Assembly (NCBI RefSeq): GCF_011603255.1 | Contig: NZ_JAANCM010000003.1 | Location: 248,001-312,000, forward strand | Source: Ferranicluibacter rubi | Lineage (GTDB): Bacteria > Pseudomonadota > Alphaproteobacteria > Rhizobiales > Rhizobiaceae | Length of the DNA: 64,000 bases | Direction of reading: 5' to 3' | Part shown: positions 17,342 to 26,632 of the stretch, in pieces | Layout of the letters: each line of letters begins with the position of its first letter | How positions within the stretch are numbered: position 1 is the first letter of the stretch | Translations under genes and position numbers: made by a program | Notes under the pieces: generated by a model | Seen by the model: only the letters and a program-made list of their open reading frames with translations | What the model was told of the DNA's origin: nothing | The model's database searches: none

Positions 17342-18161
17342 GGCCGACCAGCCTCCTGTGGCGGGAAATCATCGTCATGGCGACCAGAAGGCAGCCGGTG
17401 GAAATAAGCAGGACGACCGCGATGGCAGAGGCAAGCGGCCAGTCGAACAGGGTGCCGACCTCACGGTAGATGAGCTGCGGCACGTAGACATTGCGCGCGC
17501 CGCCGATGACGGCCTGCGTGACGAAGGAGCTGCTGGTGCTGGCAAAGACCAGGATCCACCCGGCGAGCAGCCCCGGCAGCATCAGGGGCAGAAGCACGGT
17601 GACGAGAATGCGCCAAGGACCGGCGCCCGAAACCTGCGCGGCTTCGGTGAACTGCACAGGCGTGCGCGAGAGGATGGCGATCAGCGGCAGGATAATCAGC
17701 GGCAGGTCGATCTGGCACATCGCCATCAGAAGTCCGAACTCCGTGAACATCAGGCTGATCGGACTGCCGGTCAGCCCCAGCGCCATCAAGGTTTCACTGA
17801 TCGGCCCCTGCCGGCCGAGAATGACGATCCAGGCGAAGGTGCGCACGACATTGCTGGTGAGCATGGGGATGAGGGTGAGGAAGATGATGACCTGGCGGGC
17901 GGTGCGGCCGCTGTGCCAGTAGAGCAGCGCGATGGGCACGCCGAGCAAGGTCGTGCCCACCACCGTTTCCAGCCCGAGTCTCGCCGTGGAGACGAGCACC
18001 CGGAAATTGAACGCATCGCCGAAGAAGCGACCGTAATGTTCGACGGTCGCACCGCCTGGCCCGGAGAAACTGAAGCCCACGAGGACGGCGAGCGGCGTCG
18101 CGAAGAACGCCACCGATAGCAGGAGCATCGGCACGACATAGGGAAAACCGCTCGCCTTCAT
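17334..18161 (-). CDS. ABC transporter permease (PotB-like)
   Basis: A 275-residue inner-membrane permease with six hydrophobic segments; the first is M-L-L-L-S-V-A-F-F-A-T-P-L-A-V-L. It carries the conserved coupling loop E-A-A-Q-V-S-G-A-G-P-W-R. It lies 12 bp after the binding-protein gene and overlaps the partner permease. The pair would form a heterodimeric channel for the binding protein at 18174-19223. Confidence 0.82.
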   Translation of the reverse strand: MKASGFPYVVPMLLLSVAFFATPLAVLVGFSFSGPGGATVEHYGRFFGDAFNFRVLVSTARLGLETVVGTTLLGVPIALLYWHSGRTARQVIIFLTLIPMLTSNVVRTFAWIVILGRQGPISETLMALGLTGSPISLMFTEFGLLMAMCQIDLPLIILPLIAILSRTPVQFTEAAQVSGAGPWRILVTVLLPLMLPGLLAGWILVFASTSSSFVTQAVIGGARNVYVPQLIYREVGTLFDWPLASAIAVVLLISTGCLLVAMTMISRHRRLVGHA

Positions 18162-18173
18162 GATCTTCGATCC

Positions 18174-19223
18174 TCAGCCGGCAACGAGGGCGTCGAACGT
18201 GCGGATCCACGCCGCACGGTTCTTGTTGATCGCCGCCCAGTCCGGGTAGACCATCTTGGAAAGCTGATCGCGGGTGACGTAGGCTTCGATGCCCGGTGTC
18301 AGCGCGACCTCCTTGTTGGTCGGGAACATCTCGGTCGGCGGCATCTTCAGGATGTCCTGCGCGGCCTTGGAGATCGCGGCATCCATGTAGGCATAGGCCG
18401 CATCGAGGTTCTTCGCGCCCTTGGTCAGGTGGATGTTGACGGGGGCTGCCGGCGAGCCGGTCTCCGGCTGCACGAATTCGGCGTTCATGCCGAGCGACTT
18501 CAGCCGCGCGACATTGCCGGTCGAGCACATGAACACGGCGATCTCGCCCTGCTGGAACAGCGTCATCTGGTGATTGGTGCTGTCGACCACGCCCTGCAGC
18601 TGCTCCGGATGGTCCTTGAACAGCTTGAACACGGCATCCATGTCGTTCGGACCGGAACCGAAGATTTTCGCCATCTCGGTATAGGCCATGACGGCGGTGT
18701 TGGAGGCAAAGCCGGTCCAAGACACCTTGCCCTGATAGGCCGGGTTCTCGAACAGGTCGCGATAGCCCTTGGGGCGCGGCACCATGTCCGGGTTGTAGGC
18801 GATACCGTTGACCTCGATGGTGACCGTTGGGCCGTATTCGCCCTGGAAGGCGGGGTCGAGCATGTTCCAGTTCTTCAACCGGCTGGGATCGATCTTCTGG
18901 ATCAGGTCGTTCTCGATGGCTGTGGCCATCTGGCCGGGCGACATCAGGAGCGTGTCGTAGGGCGGATTGCCGGGGCTCGCCATGACCTTGGCGAGCTGGT
19001 CCTGCGCCATGGCCGGGGCAACCGTCAGCCCGAAGCCTTCCGCCTCGAGGATTGGCGTCAGCGCCTTGCGGTAGCCGTCCTCCCAGTTACCGGGGAAGGT
19101 CGCGGCGATCGCCGTGCCGCCGGCAGCGCGCACGGAGAATGGCAATGCTGCCGATGCGGCAACGCCGGCTGCAAGCATGCCGAAATGGCGACGGCTGAGT
19201 TTGAAGTCATGCATGATGTTCAC
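18174..19223 (-). CDS. ABC transporter substrate-binding protein (PotD-like, probable Tat substrate)
   Basis: A 349-residue family-1 binding protein. Its N-terminus has S-R-R-H-F followed by a hydrophobic stretch and S-V-R-A, a likely twin-arginine signal of about 33 residues. The mature part begins G-G-T-A-I-A-A-T-F-P-G-N-W-E-D and contains L-L-M-S-P-G-Q-M-A-T, consistent with polyamine, iron or opine binding proteins. The ATG at 19223 is used; another in-frame ATG lies three codons on. Substrate is not determinable by inspection, but the creatinase-like gene downstream suggests a methylated amine or amino acid. Confidence 0.8.
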   Translation of the reverse strand: MNIMHDFKLSRRHFGMLAAGVAASAALPFSVRAAGGTAIAATFPGNWEDGYRKALTPILEAEGFGLTVAPAMAQDQLAKVMASPGNPPYDTLLMSPGQMATAIENDLIQKIDPSRLKNWNMLDPAFQGEYGPTVTIEVNGIAYNPDMVPRPKGYRDLFENPAYQGKVSWTGFASNTAVMAYTEMAKIFGSGPNDMDAVFKLFKDHPEQLQGVVDSTNHQMTLFQQGEIAVFMCSTGNVARLKSLGMNAEFVQPETGSPAAPVNIHLTKGAKNLDAAYAYMDAAISKAAQDILKMPPTEMFPTNKEVALTPGIEAYVTRDQLSKMVYPDWAAINKNRAAWIRTFDALVAG

Positions 19224-19232
19224 CTCTGTTGA

Positions 19233-20459
19233 TTAGTGTTCTGACGACGGGATGGTTTCCGGAATGGCCGGAAAGACGTGACACCTTGCGGTGTCGATCT
19301 CGGCGAAGAGCGTCATCCCCGGCTCGGGAATGACGGTGGCGGGGCCGCGCACTTCGGCGGCGCGAAGGCCGGAGCCGTCAGTGAGCACCATGTCGTGGAC
19401 CAGCGACGGCCCGAGCGGCACGGAAACGGTGACGGTTGCGGGAAGCGTGTTCTCGCCCGGCTGCGACGACAGGCGCACCTCTTCCGGGCGGACGGTGACC
19501 GTGACCCTGGAGCCGACGGTGAAGTTCAGGCGGCGCGGCAGGCGGAGCGACGAACCGTTTTCGAGAACGATCCCGGTGCTTGCGGCCTCCAGCGCGGCAA
19601 CCGTGCCGTGCAGCATGTTGGCCTGGCCGATGAAAGTGTTCACGAACAGGGTTTTTGGCCTATCGTAGACGGCCATCGGCGTGTCGATCTGCTCGACATT
19701 GCCCTTGTTCATCAGCACCAGACGGTTGGCGAGGCTCTGCGCCTCTTCCTGGTCGTGGGTGACGATGAGCGTTGTGATGCCGAGCGTCTTCTGCAGGTGC
19801 AGAAGCTCGACCTGCAGGTCGAAGCGCAGCGCCCGGTCGAGCGCGCCGAAGGGCTCATCGAGCAGCAGCAGAGAGGGTCTTGCCGCAATGGCGCGCGCCA
19901 CGGCCACACGTTGTTGCTGCCCGCCCGAAAGTTCGCGCGGCAACCGGTTGCCGTAGCCATCGAGGCGAACAAGTGCCAGCATCTCTTCGACGCGCGCCTT
20001 GCGCTCGACGCGCGGTACCTTCTGGCAGGCCAGGGGATAGGCGATGTTTTCCGAAACTGTGAGATGCGGGAAGAGCGCATAGTTCTGGAAGACCATGCCG
20101 ATGCCGCGCGAGCGCGCCGAGATATGGGCGAGATCGTCATCGCCGAGAATGATCTTGCCGGCCTTCGGCTGGATGAGCCCGGCAATGGCGCGCAGCACCG
20201 TCGATTTGCCGCAGCCGCTCGGACCTAGCAGCGCGACGATCTCGCCCGCCTCGACATCGAAGGAAATGTCGCTCACGGCGTTCTGGCCACCATAGCTGTG
20301 GGTGACCCCGCGAACGCTGAGCCGCTTGCGATCTGCCATTGTTGCGATGTCCGGCATCGGGCTTCCCTGTTCTGGCGTTGCGACGATCGACAGCCCGTTC
20401 CGCGTCACCGTGGGGCGTGAAGGCGTTTGCGGCGGGCGTGGTGCTTCGATCGTGTTCAT
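19233..20459 (-). CDS. ABC transporter ATP-binding protein (PotA-like)
   Basis: A 408-residue ATPase with Walker A G-P-S-G-C-G-K-S-T, signature L-S-G-G-Q-Q-Q-R-V, Walker B L-L-D-E-P-F-G-A-L-D and a C-terminal TOBE domain with V-T-V-R-P-E-E-V-R-L. The first 34-40 residues are not conserved. An internal ATG at 20357 (M-P-D-I-A-T-M-A-D) with GGGA upstream may be the true start, giving about 374 residues, nearer the family norm. It is the first gene of the leftward six-gene operon running to 14376. Confidence 0.82.
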   Translation of the reverse strand: MNTIEAPRPPQTPSRPTVTRNGLSIVATPEQGSPMPDIATMADRKRLSVRGVTHSYGGQNAVSDISFDVEAGEIVALLGPSGCGKSTVLRAIAGLIQPKAGKIILGDDDLAHISARSRGIGMVFQNYALFPHLTVSENIAYPLACQKVPRVERKARVEEMLALVRLDGYGNRLPRELSGGQQQRVAVARAIAARPSLLLLDEPFGALDRALRFDLQVELLHLQKTLGITTLIVTHDQEEAQSLANRLVLMNKGNVEQIDTPMAVYDRPKTLFVNTFIGQANMLHGTVAALEAASTGIVLENGSSLRLPRRLNFTVGSRVTVTVRPEEVRLSSQPGENTLPATVTVSVPLGPSLVHDMVLTDGSGLRAAEVRGPATVIPEPGMTLFAEIDTARCHVFPAIPETIPSSEH

Positions 20460-20965
20460 GCAAAGGCTGCTGCAAGAGGTGTGCCAAACACGGCAAACGC
20501 CAGAGGAAATCTTGTATCCAACTCATTTTAATACGATATTTATGATTTACATAGTTTCGCATATTTATTCGTAATTAAAATATCAAAGATCAATTTAAAT
20601 GCATATGGGCATCATTTGACCGTTATTGTGTATTTTATAAGCATTTCGATACCTGCCTGAACCGGGCGCAATCATCCGCTGTCCCTTTAAAACCGCGCGT
20701 GGACGTTACATGGCAGATGCGCCAGTTCCCTCCATGGATGAACATTGTCTGGCCTCCTGCCTTCAAAAACGCGCTGACGATCAAAAAACGAGCAGCGTCT
20801 GTGCGAATTTTTATTCGCATATACTTTCGTAGATTTTGCCGATTGCACGATACAATAAAATAATTGATTTTATTTCAGTCTCTTACCAGTTCATATAAAA
20901 AGTTGGCATGGCATTTGCTTCGATGATTTCGAGACTTAACAATCGGAATCGTCAAAGGGCATCCC
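20460..20965. other. AT-rich divergent intergenic region without a supported gene
   Basis: About 500 bp separate two divergent transporter units. The stretch 20515-20660 is strongly AT-rich compared with its surroundings. A 61-codon leftward frame (20635-20820) has no ribosome site or recognisable domain and is not called. A candidate promoter for the rightward unit lies at 20836-20864; the leftward promoter is probably in the AT-rich part but no convincing boxes were picked. Confidence 0.6.
20836..20864 (+). promoter_or_regulatory. Candidate promoter for the 20966 unit
   Basis: TTGCCG (20836-20841, 4 of 6 to -35) and AATAAT (20859-20864, 5 of 6 to -10) are spaced by 17 bp. A start near 20871 would leave a leader of about 95 nt before the binding-protein gene. 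Confidence 0.35.
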
Positions 20966-21898
20966 ATGAAAAACGTGCAGACACTTATGAAGGCAGGCCT
21001 GGCATGCGTGGTGATGTCGCTTTCGGCAGCATCCGCGCTGGCTGCGGAAGGCGCAGCCGTAAAGATGGTACCGGAGACGGACATCGCGAAACTGCCGGGC
21101 GTCGCCCTTTCGCAAACACTGGCCGACGGCCTGCCGGTGGGCATCAAGAAGGCTGGCGTTCTCAAGGTCGCGACCGACCTCACCCCGCCGATCAGCTTCC
21201 ACAGTGACGAAGGCAAGCTGGTGGGCATCGATGCCGATCTCGCGGCGGCCCTCGGTGTCATCCTCGGCGTCGAGATCCAGATGACGGATGTGGGCGCCGG
21301 TGCGGCGATCGTGCCCTCGATCCTGTCGAAGCGCTTCGACATCTCGATTTCCGGCATCAACGACGATCCGGAACTGCAGAAGCAGGTCGATGTCATCGAC
21401 TATATGTTCGACGCGACGACGATCATGACGATCAAGGACAACCCGCTCGGCATCAAGGACATGGGCGATCTCTGCGGCAAGAAGGTCGCGGTTCCCGTCG
21501 GCACCTTCCAGGGCAAGCTGGTCGAGGCCGCCTCCGCGAAATGCGCGACGCCGATCGACATCATGTCCATACCGAAAATGCCGGACGTTCTGCAGGCCGT
21601 GCGCACCGGCCGGGCGGATGCGACCGTGAACGGCTATGCCACGAGCGTCTACACGACGGCAAACCAGACCGGCAAAGGCAAGGGCCTGCAGGCACTGCCG
21701 GATGTCCGGCTGGCCGTCGGTTATCTCGGCATGCTCACGTCCAAAGACAATCCGGAGCTGCGCGACACGGTCGTCGCGGCCCTGCAACAGATGGTCGACA
21801 GCGGCGCCTACCAGTCCATCATGACGAAGTGGGGCCTCGGACCGCTCGCGGTGAAGACCGTCAAGGTTAATGACGCCGCAAACATGCCGGTGGAATGA
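20966..21898 (+). CDS. Amino-acid-type ABC transporter substrate-binding protein (family 3)
   Basis: A 310-residue periplasmic protein with a long Sec signal peptide (about 1-27, ending A-L-A-A-E). The body has the SBP_bac_3 pattern: G-V-L-K-V-A-T-D-L-T-P-P, then G-I-D-A-D-L-A-A-A-L, the hinge K-R-F-D-I-S-I-S-G, and the late V-A-V-P-V-G-T-F-Q-G. Such proteins bind polar amino acids or opines. The mature N-terminus carries an extra segment of about 45 residues before the usual fold. It is followed by one permease but no ATPase gene. Confidence 0.83.
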   Translation: MKNVQTLMKAGLACVVMSLSAASALAAEGAAVKMVPETDIAKLPGVALSQTLADGLPVGIKKAGVLKVATDLTPPISFHSDEGKLVGIDADLAAALGVILGVEIQMTDVGAGAAIVPSILSKRFDISISGINDDPELQKQVDVIDYMFDATTIMTIKDNPLGIKDMGDLCGKKVAVPVGTFQGKLVEAASAKCATPIDIMSIPKMPDVLQAVRTGRADATVNGYATSVYTTANQTGKGKGLQALPDVRLAVGYLGMLTSKDNPELRDTVVAALQQMVDSGAYQSIMTKWGLGPLAVKTVKVNDAANMPVE

Positions 21899-21902
21899 GC
21901 CC

Positions 21903-22769
21903 ATGTCCCTGTTTGCGGCTCCCCCCATCTCCCTTCACCTCGCACCCCCGGCCGGCAGGTCGATCCGGTGGGGGCAGCTTCTGACAGGGACCGGCGCGAT
22001 CCTCGTGCTGGCCGTCTTCGCGATGATCGTGGCCCAGAGCCAGAGCATCCAGTGGGCTGAAATCCCACGCTATCTCGTTCACCCCTCGATTTTGCGGGGG
22101 GTGGTGCTGACCCTGCAGCTCACGGCGGGTGCGATGATCTTCGGCATCGCGCTCGGCTGCATCCTAGCGCTGATGGCAACTTCCAAAAATCTCGTTCTGA
22201 AGGTCATCGCCGCGGCATTCGTCTGGTGGTTCCGGGGCGTGCCGCTGATCGTGCAGATCTTTTTCTGGTTCAATATCGCCCTCTTCATTCCGCAGGTCGG
22301 GATCGGCGACTACAGCATATCTATCAACGATCTGGTCACTCCGGCCTTCGCCGGCTTCCTGGCGCTCGGCCTGCATGAAGCCGCGAACATGTCGGAGATC
22401 ATCCGCGCAGGACTGGTCGCTGTCGATAAGGGTCAACGCGAGGCGGCAACCGCCCTCGGGCTGAAGCCGCGGCAGACGTTCCAGACCGTCATCCTGCCGC
22501 AGGCGGCGCGCCTTATCGTGCCGCCGACCGGCAATCAGGCGATCGGCATGCTGAAGGCGAGCGCCATCGTCTCCGTCATCGGCATGCAGGACCTGCTGAC
22601 GCAGGCGCAGGCGATCTACGCCCGCAACTTCCTCGTCATCGAACTCCTGTTCGTCGCCTCCATCTGGTACCTCGCCATCACCACTGTCGCCTCGGTCGGT
22701 CAGCACTATCTTGAAAAAAGCCTCCAGCCGAAGAACCGAAGCGCGACGACCGCGCCGGCACGGGCGTGA
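21903..22769 (+). CDS. Amino-acid-type ABC transporter permease (HisM/GlnP type)
   Basis: A 288-residue membrane protein of the polar amino acid permease family: a hydrophobic N-terminal segment, then the repeat-type core with L-R-G-V-V-L-T-L-Q-L-T and the EAA loop Q-R-E-A-A-T-A-L-G-L-K-P-R-Q-T-F, followed by I-L-P-Q-A-A-R-L-I-V-P-P. It starts four bases after the binding-protein stop. Only one permease is encoded here, so it should act as a homodimer, and it must borrow an ATPase encoded elsewhere. Confidence 0.83.
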   Translation: MSLFAAPPISLHLAPPAGRSIRWGQLLTGTGAILVLAVFAMIVAQSQSIQWAEIPRYLVHPSILRGVVLTLQLTAGAMIFGIALGCILALMATSKNLVLKVIAAAFVWWFRGVPLIVQIFFWFNIALFIPQVGIGDYSISINDLVTPAFAGFLALGLHEAANMSEIIRAGLVAVDKGQREAATALGLKPRQTFQTVILPQAARLIVPPTGNQAIGMLKASAIVSVIGMQDLLTQAQAIYARNFLVIELLFVASIWYLAITTVASVGQHYLEKSLQPKNRSATTAPARA

Positions 22770-22842
22770 TCCCCTTACCCACCTCACCCATAAGACGCCA
22801 CCAAAGCGCGTCGCATCCGGAAACACGAAAAGGACGTTCGAC

Positions 22843-23973
22843 ATGAAACTCGGAATCGACAGCATCAAGCTGCCCCAATCGAAGACGCGCGGACCGCTTG
22901 CCAGCCTCGACCACGTGAAGGAGCTGGGACTTGCCGGCATCTTCTTCAGCACCGCGCTGGACATGAGCCCGACGCTCGACCCCGGCGCCCTCCGCGACAT
23001 CCGCGCCAAGGCCGACGATCTCGGCCTCTACCTCGAAAGCGGCATCGGCAAGATCAACCCTTATTGCAGCGCGGAGGAGCCAGCCCTTCGGGCAGCCGGC
23101 GGTGGCGATATCATCGCCGGCTTCACCCGCATGATCGAGTCGAGCGCCGCCATCGGCTGCCTGGAACTCTGGGTCGCACCGGGCAATTTCAAGTCCGAAT
23201 ATCGCGGCCGGCTGGCGAACGACCGCTTTCGCACGGATGTGACTTGGCAGGACCAGCTGGACGGGATGGAAAAGGTGTTGCGGAAGCTGGCGCCGGTCGC
23301 CCGTGCCCATGGCGCGCACATGAACATCGAGACCCATGACGAGATCACGTCGTTTGAAATCCTGCGCCTGATCGAGAAAGTCGGCGAGGACTGCGTCGGC
23401 GTGGTGTTCGATACGGGGAACGGCCTGCAGCGCGGCGAGCATCCGGTCTTCGCCGCCCGCCGCCTCGCCCCGTATATCCGCCAGACGCACATCAAGGATG
23501 CCTATGTCGGGCGGGCGCCCGGCGGCCTCGATTTCCAGACCCGCCCCTGCGGCGGCGGCATCGTCGATTTCGCCACCATCCTGCCGATCCTCGCCGACGC
23601 CAACCCGGCCCTCAACCTCTCGCTCGAAGTCGCCCAATCGGTCGAGGACAAGCCGCGCCGCGCCAATCCGCGCCAGTGCATCGAGATCGACGACCCGATC
23701 TGGCGCGCCGGCCATCCCGACCTGACAGAGGACGAGCTCGCTGCCTACATGGCGATGGTGGATGCCTACGAAGTACGGGTAAAGTCGGGCGCCGTGCCGG
23801 ACTGGGAGGCCTATGAAGCCAGCCGATACGGCTATCCGACCTATGAAAACCAGTCCTATGGGTTCAATGCCGCGATCGCCTTTATCCAGCAGTCGGCCGA
23901 CCACATCCGCTCGATCTGCCGCGACAAGGGCATCGCCCTTGCCTCCCCCGAGGCGAAGCAGCAAGCGGCTTGA
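22843..23973 (+). CDS. Sugar phosphate isomerase/epimerase (TIM barrel)
   Basis: A 376-residue xylose-isomerase-like TIM barrel. Possible metal-binding residues are in L-E-L-W-V-A-P-G, H-M-N-I-E-T-H-D-E, V-V-F-D-T-G-N and I-R-Q-T-H-I-K-D-A. It is longer than the usual 270-300 residues because of an extra C-terminal helical part (from about 290) containing D-W-E-A-Y-E-A-S-R-Y. The start at 22843 follows AAAAGGAC; a longer frame from 22711 overlaps the permease. It lies in the same direction as the transporter pair, so it may act on the imported compound. Confidence 0.75.
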   Translation: MKLGIDSIKLPQSKTRGPLASLDHVKELGLAGIFFSTALDMSPTLDPGALRDIRAKADDLGLYLESGIGKINPYCSAEEPALRAAGGGDIIAGFTRMIESSAAIGCLELWVAPGNFKSEYRGRLANDRFRTDVTWQDQLDGMEKVLRKLAPVARAHGAHMNIETHDEITSFEILRLIEKVGEDCVGVVFDTGNGLQRGEHPVFAARRLAPYIRQTHIKDAYVGRAPGGLDFQTRPCGGGIVDFATILPILADANPALNLSLEVAQSVEDKPRRANPRQCIEIDDPIWRAGHPDLTEDELAAYMAMVDAYEVRVKSGAVPDWEAYEASRYGYPTYENQSYGFNAAIAFIQQSADHIRSICRDKGIALASPEAKQQAA

Positions 23974-24143
23974 TTGTCGATCCGGGTGTCGGGCCCGCAA
24001 ACGGCATCCGACACCCGGAGCGATCCTTTGGATTGTGCGATATGCGCAGGAACATTCTTATGGAAAGTATTACGACATAGGGATATCTGGAACGAAGGGC
24101 GACCGTCGTTCGGAAGCCATACAGACGTGATGTGGAGACGCCC

Positions 24144-24893
24144 ATGAGAAAGCCGCGCCGGCAAAATACGAAAGCCCCGTCGGGCACCAGCGGCGCTGTG
24201 GAAACGGCGGATACCGGCAATGACGACGTCTCGGAGCGCATCCGTAACACGCTGGCCGCCGCCATCGGCGAAGGCGCGCTGAAGCCCGGCACCAAGATTC
24301 TCGAGGAAGCGATCGCCGAGCATTTCGGCGTTAGCCGCACTGTCGTACGCGGAGCGCTCGGCGTGCTCGAAAGCGACCATCTTCTGGAGCGCAAACGCAA
24401 CCGCGGAACCTTCGTCGCCGAGCCGAGCATCGAACAGGCGAAGAGCCTCTTCGAAGCTCGCCGCAAGCTGGAGCACCTTCTCCTCGACCTCGTCATCGCG
24501 CGCGCGACGACGGAGGAGCTGGATGCCCTGCAGACGCTGACGGACGAGGAAGAGCACATCCACCATCACGGCGACGAGAAGTCGAAGACCGTACTTTCCG
24601 GCAAGTTCCACATCGTGCTGGCGGAGCTTGCCGGCAACCCGGTCCTGACCGAAATGCTCGCCAAGATCGTCGCCCGCCTCTCCCTCGTCATGTCGCTCTA
24701 CGAGGAAGAGCGCAAGGACGACTGCGGCGCCGACCACCACCGCCTCATCGTCGCCGCCCTGAAGGCCAAGGACCTGCGCAAAGCCCAGGACCTCATGGAC
24801 CACCACCTCGCCGACATCGAAGCGCGCGTGCGACTGACCGAGGGACAGGGCGACCGGCATACGTTTCTGGCTGTGCTGGAAAGCTTTTCGTAA
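24144..24893 (+). CDS. GntR family transcriptional regulator (FadR/FCD subfamily)
   Basis: A 249-residue regulator. The winged helix-turn-helix covers about 30-95 (L-E-E-A-I-A-E-H-F-G-V-S-R-T-V-V-R-G-A-L), followed by an all-helical FCD effector domain with its characteristic histidines and acidic residues (D-H-H-R-L-I-V-A-A and L-M-D-H-H-L-A-D-I). Such proteins sense organic acids or amino acids. The ATG at 24144 has GGAG eight bases upstream; a GTG at 24132 is also in frame. It probably controls the transporter and isomerase genes in front of it. Confidence 0.85.
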   Translation: MRKPRRQNTKAPSGTSGAVETADTGNDDVSERIRNTLAAAIGEGALKPGTKILEEAIAEHFGVSRTVVRGALGVLESDHLLERKRNRGTFVAEPSIEQAKSLFEARRKLEHLLLDLVIARATTEELDALQTLTDEEEHIHHHGDEKSKTVLSGKFHIVLAELAGNPVLTEMLAKIVARLSLVMSLYEEERKDDCGADHHRLIVAALKAKDLRKAQDLMDHHLADIEARVRLTEGQGDRHTFLAVLESFS

Positions 24894-24920
24894 GCGCCCA
24901 AGCGCCTTGGCCAAAATAGC

Positions 24921-24955
24921 AAAACACAGGGCGCATCGGCTGCGCCCTGTGTTTT
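24921..24955. terminator. Bidirectional terminator between convergent genes
   Basis: A perfect 15-bp stem pairs 24921-24935 with 24941-24955 around TCGGC. The arms begin AAAA and end TTTT, so it reads as a terminator in both directions between the GntR gene and the leftward binding-protein gene. Confidence 0.9.
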
Positions 24956-24974
24956 AAGCTTATCGGCATTTAGT

Positions 24975-25811
24975 TCAGGGAATGGGCTCGAACTTCAGCT
25001 CGCTGAGCGGCACGACCTTGTCGTTGCGGACGATCTTGTATTCCGTGTTCGGGCCGAGCCATTTGTCCCAGATCTTGCCGAGTTCGCCCGACGTGTCGAG
25101 CTTGCGAAGCACTTCGTTGATCTTGGCGGTCAGCGCGGGCTGATCCTTCTGCATGCCGACGCCGATGGGCTGGAAGATCATCGGATCCGGGATCATGCGC
25201 ATCTTCTTGCCCTGGGTCTGGGACTGGTTGACGAACTTCGTCGTCGTCATGGTGTTGGCGACCATGCCGCGCGCTTTGCCCTGCTGAACGGCGAGATAGG
25301 CCGATGCCGTATCCTGGAAGGTCAGCGGCGTGGACTTGTTGAGCTTGATCGACATTTCCGAGGTCGAGCCCTTGGTGGAGGCAATGCGCTGGCCTTCGAA
25401 GTCGGCCTTCGTCTTGCCCGGATCTGCATCGGGAACGATCAGCATTTCCTTGGCGAGGTAATAGGGGTCGCTGAACTGGATCTGCTCGGCGCGGCTGAGC
25501 GTGTAGGCAAGGTTTGCAACGGTGATGTCGACGCGGCCGAGCTTGACTTCCGGCACGCGCGCTTCGACGGAGACAGGCTTCACTTCGGCCTTGACGCCGA
25601 GTTCCGTGGCGATGGCATTGCAGAGGTCGACGTCGAAGCCGGCCATTTCGCGGGTCTTCGGATCCGGCGAGGCGAAAGGCGGAACGTCGGCAAAGGTCGC
25701 ACAACGCAGGGTCTTTGCAGACAGGATATCGGCGAGCTGATCGGCTTTCGCAGGGGTGGCTAGAGCCGTCGCTGCCAAAGCGAGGCCGAGTGTGATGCGT
25801 GTCAGGGTCAT
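24975..25811 (-). CDS. Amino-acid ABC transporter substrate-binding protein (family 3)
   Basis: A 278-residue periplasmic binding protein with a Sec signal peptide of about 23 residues (ending T-P-A-K-A before D-Q-L-A). Family-3 features are M-A-G-F-D-V-D-L-C-N-A-I-A, then the V-D-I-T-V-A-N-L-A-Y-T hinge and the K-G-S-T-S-E-M-S segment of the second lobe. It is the last gene of the leftward operon with two permeases, an ATPase and a short-chain dehydrogenase, and a 41-bp gap separates it from the ATPase. The bound amino acid is unknown. Confidence 0.85.
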   Translation of the reverse strand: MTLTRITLGLALAATALATPAKADQLADILSAKTLRCATFADVPPFASPDPKTREMAGFDVDLCNAIATELGVKAEVKPVSVEARVPEVKLGRVDITVANLAYTLSRAEQIQFSDPYYLAKEMLIVPDADPGKTKADFEGQRIASTKGSTSEMSIKLNKSTPLTFQDTASAYLAVQQGKARGMVANTMTTTKFVNQSQTQGKKMRMIPDPMIFQPIGVGMQKDQPALTAKINEVLRKLDTSGELGKIWDKWLGPNTEYKIVRNDKVVPLSELKFEPIP

Positions 25812-25852
25812 GCTGTTCTCCTTTGATTATTATGGGTAGAAAGTGACGTCCG

Positions 25853-26632
25853 TCAGTGCCGCAGGTCGGCAAGGAAGCGCTGGGCGCGCGGATGGCGGGG
25901 ATGGGTGAAGAACTCTTCGGGCGTTGCCTTTTCGATGATCTCGCCGGCATCGATGAACCAGATCCGGTCTGCGACATCGCGCGCAAAGCCCATCTCGTGG
26001 GTGACGCACAGCATGGTCATGCCGTCTTTGGCGAGGCTCTTCATGACCGCGAGCACTTCGCCGACCATCTCCGGATCGAGCGCGCTTGTCGGCTCGTCGA
26101 ACAGCATCACCGGGGGCTCCATCGCCAGGGCGCGGGCAATGGCGACGCGCTGCTGCTGGCCGCCGGAAAGCTGGCCCGGATAGGCAGTCGCCTTGTCGGC
26201 AAGGCCGACGCGGTCGAGCAGCAGCAAGGCCTTGTCATGGGCGACATCACGAGAGACGCCCTTCACCCGGATCGGCGACATCGAGACATTGTCGACCACG
26301 GAGAGGTGCGGAAAGAGGTTGAAGCTCTGGAAGACGAAGCCGATGCGGCTGCGCAAACGGTTGAGGTCCCGCGTTTTCATCGGCGCGTGAATGTTCTGGC
26401 CGTCGAAGGTGATCGCGCCGCTGTTGATCTCCTCCAGCCGGTTGATCGTACGGATCAGCGTCGATTTGCCGGAGCCCGAGGGGCCGCAGATGACGACGAC
26501 TTCGCCGCGCGCCACTTCGACGTCGATGCCCTTGAGCACCTCATAGGTGCCGTATGTCTTGGAGACTCCGGCGATCCGGATGGCCGTCGGATCCTGTCCA
26601 TTTTGCGGGCCTGTTCGATCGAGGCTTGTCAT
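25853..26632 (-). CDS. Amino-acid ABC transporter ATP-binding protein (GlnQ type)
   Basis: A 259-residue ATPase of the polar amino acid family: Walker [10 protein letters not shown], signature L-S-G-G-Q-Q-Q-R-V, Walker [12 protein letters not shown], and the H-loop V-T-H-E-M-G-F-A. The start overlaps the permease stop (ATGA). The N-terminal 17 residues before I-R-I-A-G-V-S-K are extra. The same frame stays open upstream through the permease gene, but that extension is antisense-free noise. It could also serve the ATPase-less importer at 20966-22769. Confidence 0.88.
   Translation of the reverse strand: MTSLDRTGPQNGQDPTAIRIAGVSKTYGTYEVLKGIDVEVARGEVVVICGPSGSGKSTLIRTINRLEEINSGAITFDGQNIHAPMKTRDLNRLRSRIGFVFQSFNLFPHLSVVDNVSMSPIRVKGVSRDVAHDKALLLLDRVGLADKATAYPGQLSGGQQQRVAIARALAMEPPVMLFDEPTSALDPEMVGEVLAVMKSLAKDGMTMLCVTHEMGFARDVADRIWFIDAGEIIEKATPEEFFTHPRHPRAQRFLADLRH

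Noticed and set aside
20635-20820. A 61-codon leftward frame in the AT-rich gap
   Set aside because: No ribosome site, no recognisable domain and base composition unlike coding sequence here.
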